NCBI GenBank assembly: GCA_963973795.1
Contig: CAXBAF010000031.1
Location: 1 to 44,062 of the forward strand
DNA length: 44,062 bases
Origin: UBA1926 sp002337215
GTDB lineage: Bacteria; Planctomycetota; Phycisphaerae; Phycisphaerales; UBA1924
Direction of reading: 5' to 3'
Below, piece after piece: positions 40,366 through 44,062 of this stretch; position 1 is the first letter of the stretch, and each line of letters opens with the position of its first letter. The position numbers and the translations under genes are program-made. The notes below the pieces were generated by a model, which did no database searches, had not been told where the DNA came from, and saw nothing but the letters and a program-made list of their open reading frames with translations.

Positions 40366-40455
40366 GGACGCCCCATCCTACGCACCCTCTCACCGCGGTA
40401 CGCTGTCCCGTGCCGCGCCGATCGCGGCCACGACCGAAAAACCCCGGAGACCGCC

Positions 40456-41856
40456 ATGAGACCCCTCGTTGCCAGCGTCTCGCTGCTGCTCACGCTCGCA
40501 CTCTGCGCGTGCGGATCACCCGCACGTCGGGCGGATCTGCACGCGATCTATGACACCGCGGCCCAGAACATCGGGGCCGATCGCAACCCCGTCCTGGTCA
40601 TCCCGGGCGTTCTGGGCACCAAGCTCGAGAGCCCCGAGACAATGCGCCCCGTCTGGGGGTCATTCACATACGGGGCGGCCGACCCCGACACCCCCGAGGG
40701 CGCCCGGCTGGTCGCGCTCCCGATGGAGATGGGTGTCCCGCTGTCGGCGATCCGAGACGAAGTCGTTCCGACGACGGTGCTCGACACACTCTCGGTCGAT
40801 GTCGGGCTCCTGCGAGGCGTCGAGCTCGGGGCATACATCGACATCCTCAAAACGCTCGCGGCCGGCGATTACCGCGACGAAACCCTGGGCGAATCCGGCG
40901 CGATCGACTACAACGGGCTGCACTACACATGTTTCCAGTTTCCCTACGACTGGCGGCGTGATATCGCCGAGCAGGCCGGAGCGTTGCACGACCTCGTGCT
41001 CACGGCGCTCGCCGCCCAGCCGGAAGGCGCGCCCCGCGAGAAGGTGGACATCGTCGCCCATTCGATGGGCGGGATGGTCCTGCGGTACTACCTGCGCTAC
41101 GGGCCGACGCCGCTGCCCGAGGACGGGTCGCTCCCCGAACTCGACTGGGAAGGCGCAGAGTTCGTCGAACACGCGATCCTCGTCGGCACACCCTCGGCGG
41201 GATCCGTGCTCTCGCTGGAACAGCTCGTCGAGGGCGTGAACTTCGCGTCGCTGATCACCCCCACCTACCAGCCCTCGGTGCTCGGGTCGATGCCCGCGAT
41301 CTATCAGCTGCTCCCGCGCACCCGGCACGCACGCGTAATCGACGGCGCGACAGGCCAGCCGGTCGATCTGTTCGACGCCTCGACCTGGGAACGGTTCGGC
41401 TGGGGGCTCGCGGATCCCAACGAAGCGCGGACGCTCCGGCACCTGCTGCCCGACGTGCCCTCCGCGGAGGAACGCCGCGCGATCGCGTTGGATCACCTCG
41501 GCAAGTGTCTGGAGAAAGCGGCGCAGCTGCACCGCGCGATCGACCTTCCCGCGACGCCCCCTCCGGGACTCACGATGAGCCTTGTCGCGGGGGATGCCCA
41601 CCCGACGCCCGATGTGATCGCGGTGCGTCCGGATGGGTCGCTCCGCGTCGCATCGAAAGCCCCGGGTGACAACACGGTGACGCGGACGAGCGCACTGATG
41701 GACGAACGGGTCGGCGGGCCGTACAAGCCGCGGGTGCGCACACCCGCGCACTTTGAGACCATCCTCTTCCTCGAATCGAACCACCTCGGACTGACCCGGG
41801 ACCCGCTGTTCACCAACTTCGTGCTTTACACCCTGCTGGAGAAACCCCGAAACTAG
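40456..41856 (+). CDS. LCAT-like alpha/beta-hydrolase lipoprotein (lipid acyltransferase or lipase)
   Basis: The protein has 466 aa. A lipoprotein signal (MRPLVASVSLLLTLALCAC, probable lipidated C19) is followed by an LCAT-type alpha/beta-hydrolase: VIPGVLGTKLESP near 53, CFQFPYDWRRDI, the nucleophile elbow AHSMGGM (S203), HAILVGTPSAGS, GDNTVTRTSAL as the Asp region and ESNHLGL as the His region. LCAT relatives move or remove fatty acyl groups from phospholipids. As a lipoprotein it should act at the outer envelope. CGGAG seven bases upstream sets ATG 40456; the longer frame from 40210 runs through the tRNA gene. Its target is unknown. Confidence 0.85.
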   Translation: MRPLVASVSLLLTLALCACGSPARRADLHAIYDTAAQNIGADRNPVLVIPGVLGTKLESPETMRPVWGSFTYGAADPDTPEGARLVALPMEMGVPLSAIRDEVVPTTVLDTLSVDVGLLRGVELGAYIDILKTLAAGDYRDETLGESGAIDYNGLHYTCFQFPYDWRRDIAEQAGALHDLVLTALAAQPEGAPREKVDIVAHSMGGMVLRYYLRYGPTPLPEDGSLPELDWEGAEFVEHAILVGTPSAGSVLSLEQLVEGVNFASLITPTYQPSVLGSMPAIYQLLPRTRHARVIDGATGQPVDLFDASTWERFGWGLADPNEARTLRHLLPDVPSAEERRAIALDHLGKCLEKAAQLHRAIDLPATPPPGLTMSLVAGDAHPTPDVIAVRPDGSLRVASKAPGDNTVTRTSALMDERVGGPYKPRVRTPAHFETILFLESNHLGLTRDPLFTNFVLYTLLEKPRN

Positions 41857-42029
41857 GCAGGCCCTCATTCAGGCGAAGATGGTCCGCAATTTGGGCGGAT
41901 TTCACGAACCGAATCGGCCTCGGCGTCGATTTCTGCCGGCATCCCCCCCTATCTTTTTTAGAGAGATTCCAATATTGATCCAGATTCTGATCCCGACGGG
42001 ATCGCTTTGAACGCGACAGGAGCGACACC

Positions 42030-44062
<2,033 letters not shown>

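Overview
The window is a GC-rich bacterial chromosome segment. Three features point to a planctomycete, most likely class Phycisphaerae: a PEP-CTERM-like tail of the form VPTPGAAALL...RRRR (9455-10123), a secreted metalloprotease ending in a dockerin-like DLADIG repeat pair with a terminal GCP (11863-14367), and a very large MscS-type channel, all among high-GC3 genes with many TGATG/ATGA stop-start overlaps. This assignment rests on recognised motifs, not on a database search.

Layout. (1) 1-261: C-terminus of a Lys/Arg-rich histone-H1-like protein, with its terminator. (2) 403-3156: PHP-phosphoesterase/GT4 glycosyltransferase fusion, preceded by an unexplained leader containing a strong hairpin. 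(3) 3736-4988: degenerate metallo-beta-lactamase-fold protein coupled to a zinc-ribbon membrane protein. (4) 5022-8937, minus strand: nuoF, a CDP-alcohol phosphatidyltransferase, cdsA and plsC, i.e. a phospholipid-synthesis operon behind a respiratory gene. (5) 9455-18523: envelope and secreted proteins (PEP-CTERM-like protein, lipoprotein, small unknown ORF, PH-domain membrane protein, matrixin-like protease with dockerin repeats, giant MscS channel). (6) 18643-40173: a surface-polysaccharide locus of about 21.5 kb. (7) tRNA-Ala(UGC), an LCAT-like lipoprotein acyltransferase, and the first ~677 codons of katG.

The polysaccharide locus is the centre of interest. It holds all five enzymes known in Pseudomonas and Bordetella to make UDP-2,3-diacetamido-2,3-dideoxy-mannuronic acid from UDP-GlcNAc: WbpA (20006), WbpB (37801), WbpE (35869), WbpD (36741) and WbpI (25780). 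Around them lie RmlA, three GT4 glycosyltransferases, an ABC-2 exporter pair (Wzm/Wzt), a methyltransferase with a C-terminal coiled coil, a WbqC-family protein coupled to a sulfotransferase, an AsnB-type amidotransferase, a PIG-L deacetylase and a deacetylase-like/methyltransferase fusion. The inferred product is an exported surface glycan containing an acidic diacetamido-mannuronate, with possible amide, sulfate, methyl or free-amine decorations.

No CRISPR array, transposase, integrase or phage gene was seen. The locus reads as a long-resident chromosomal cluster made of short, often divergent operons.
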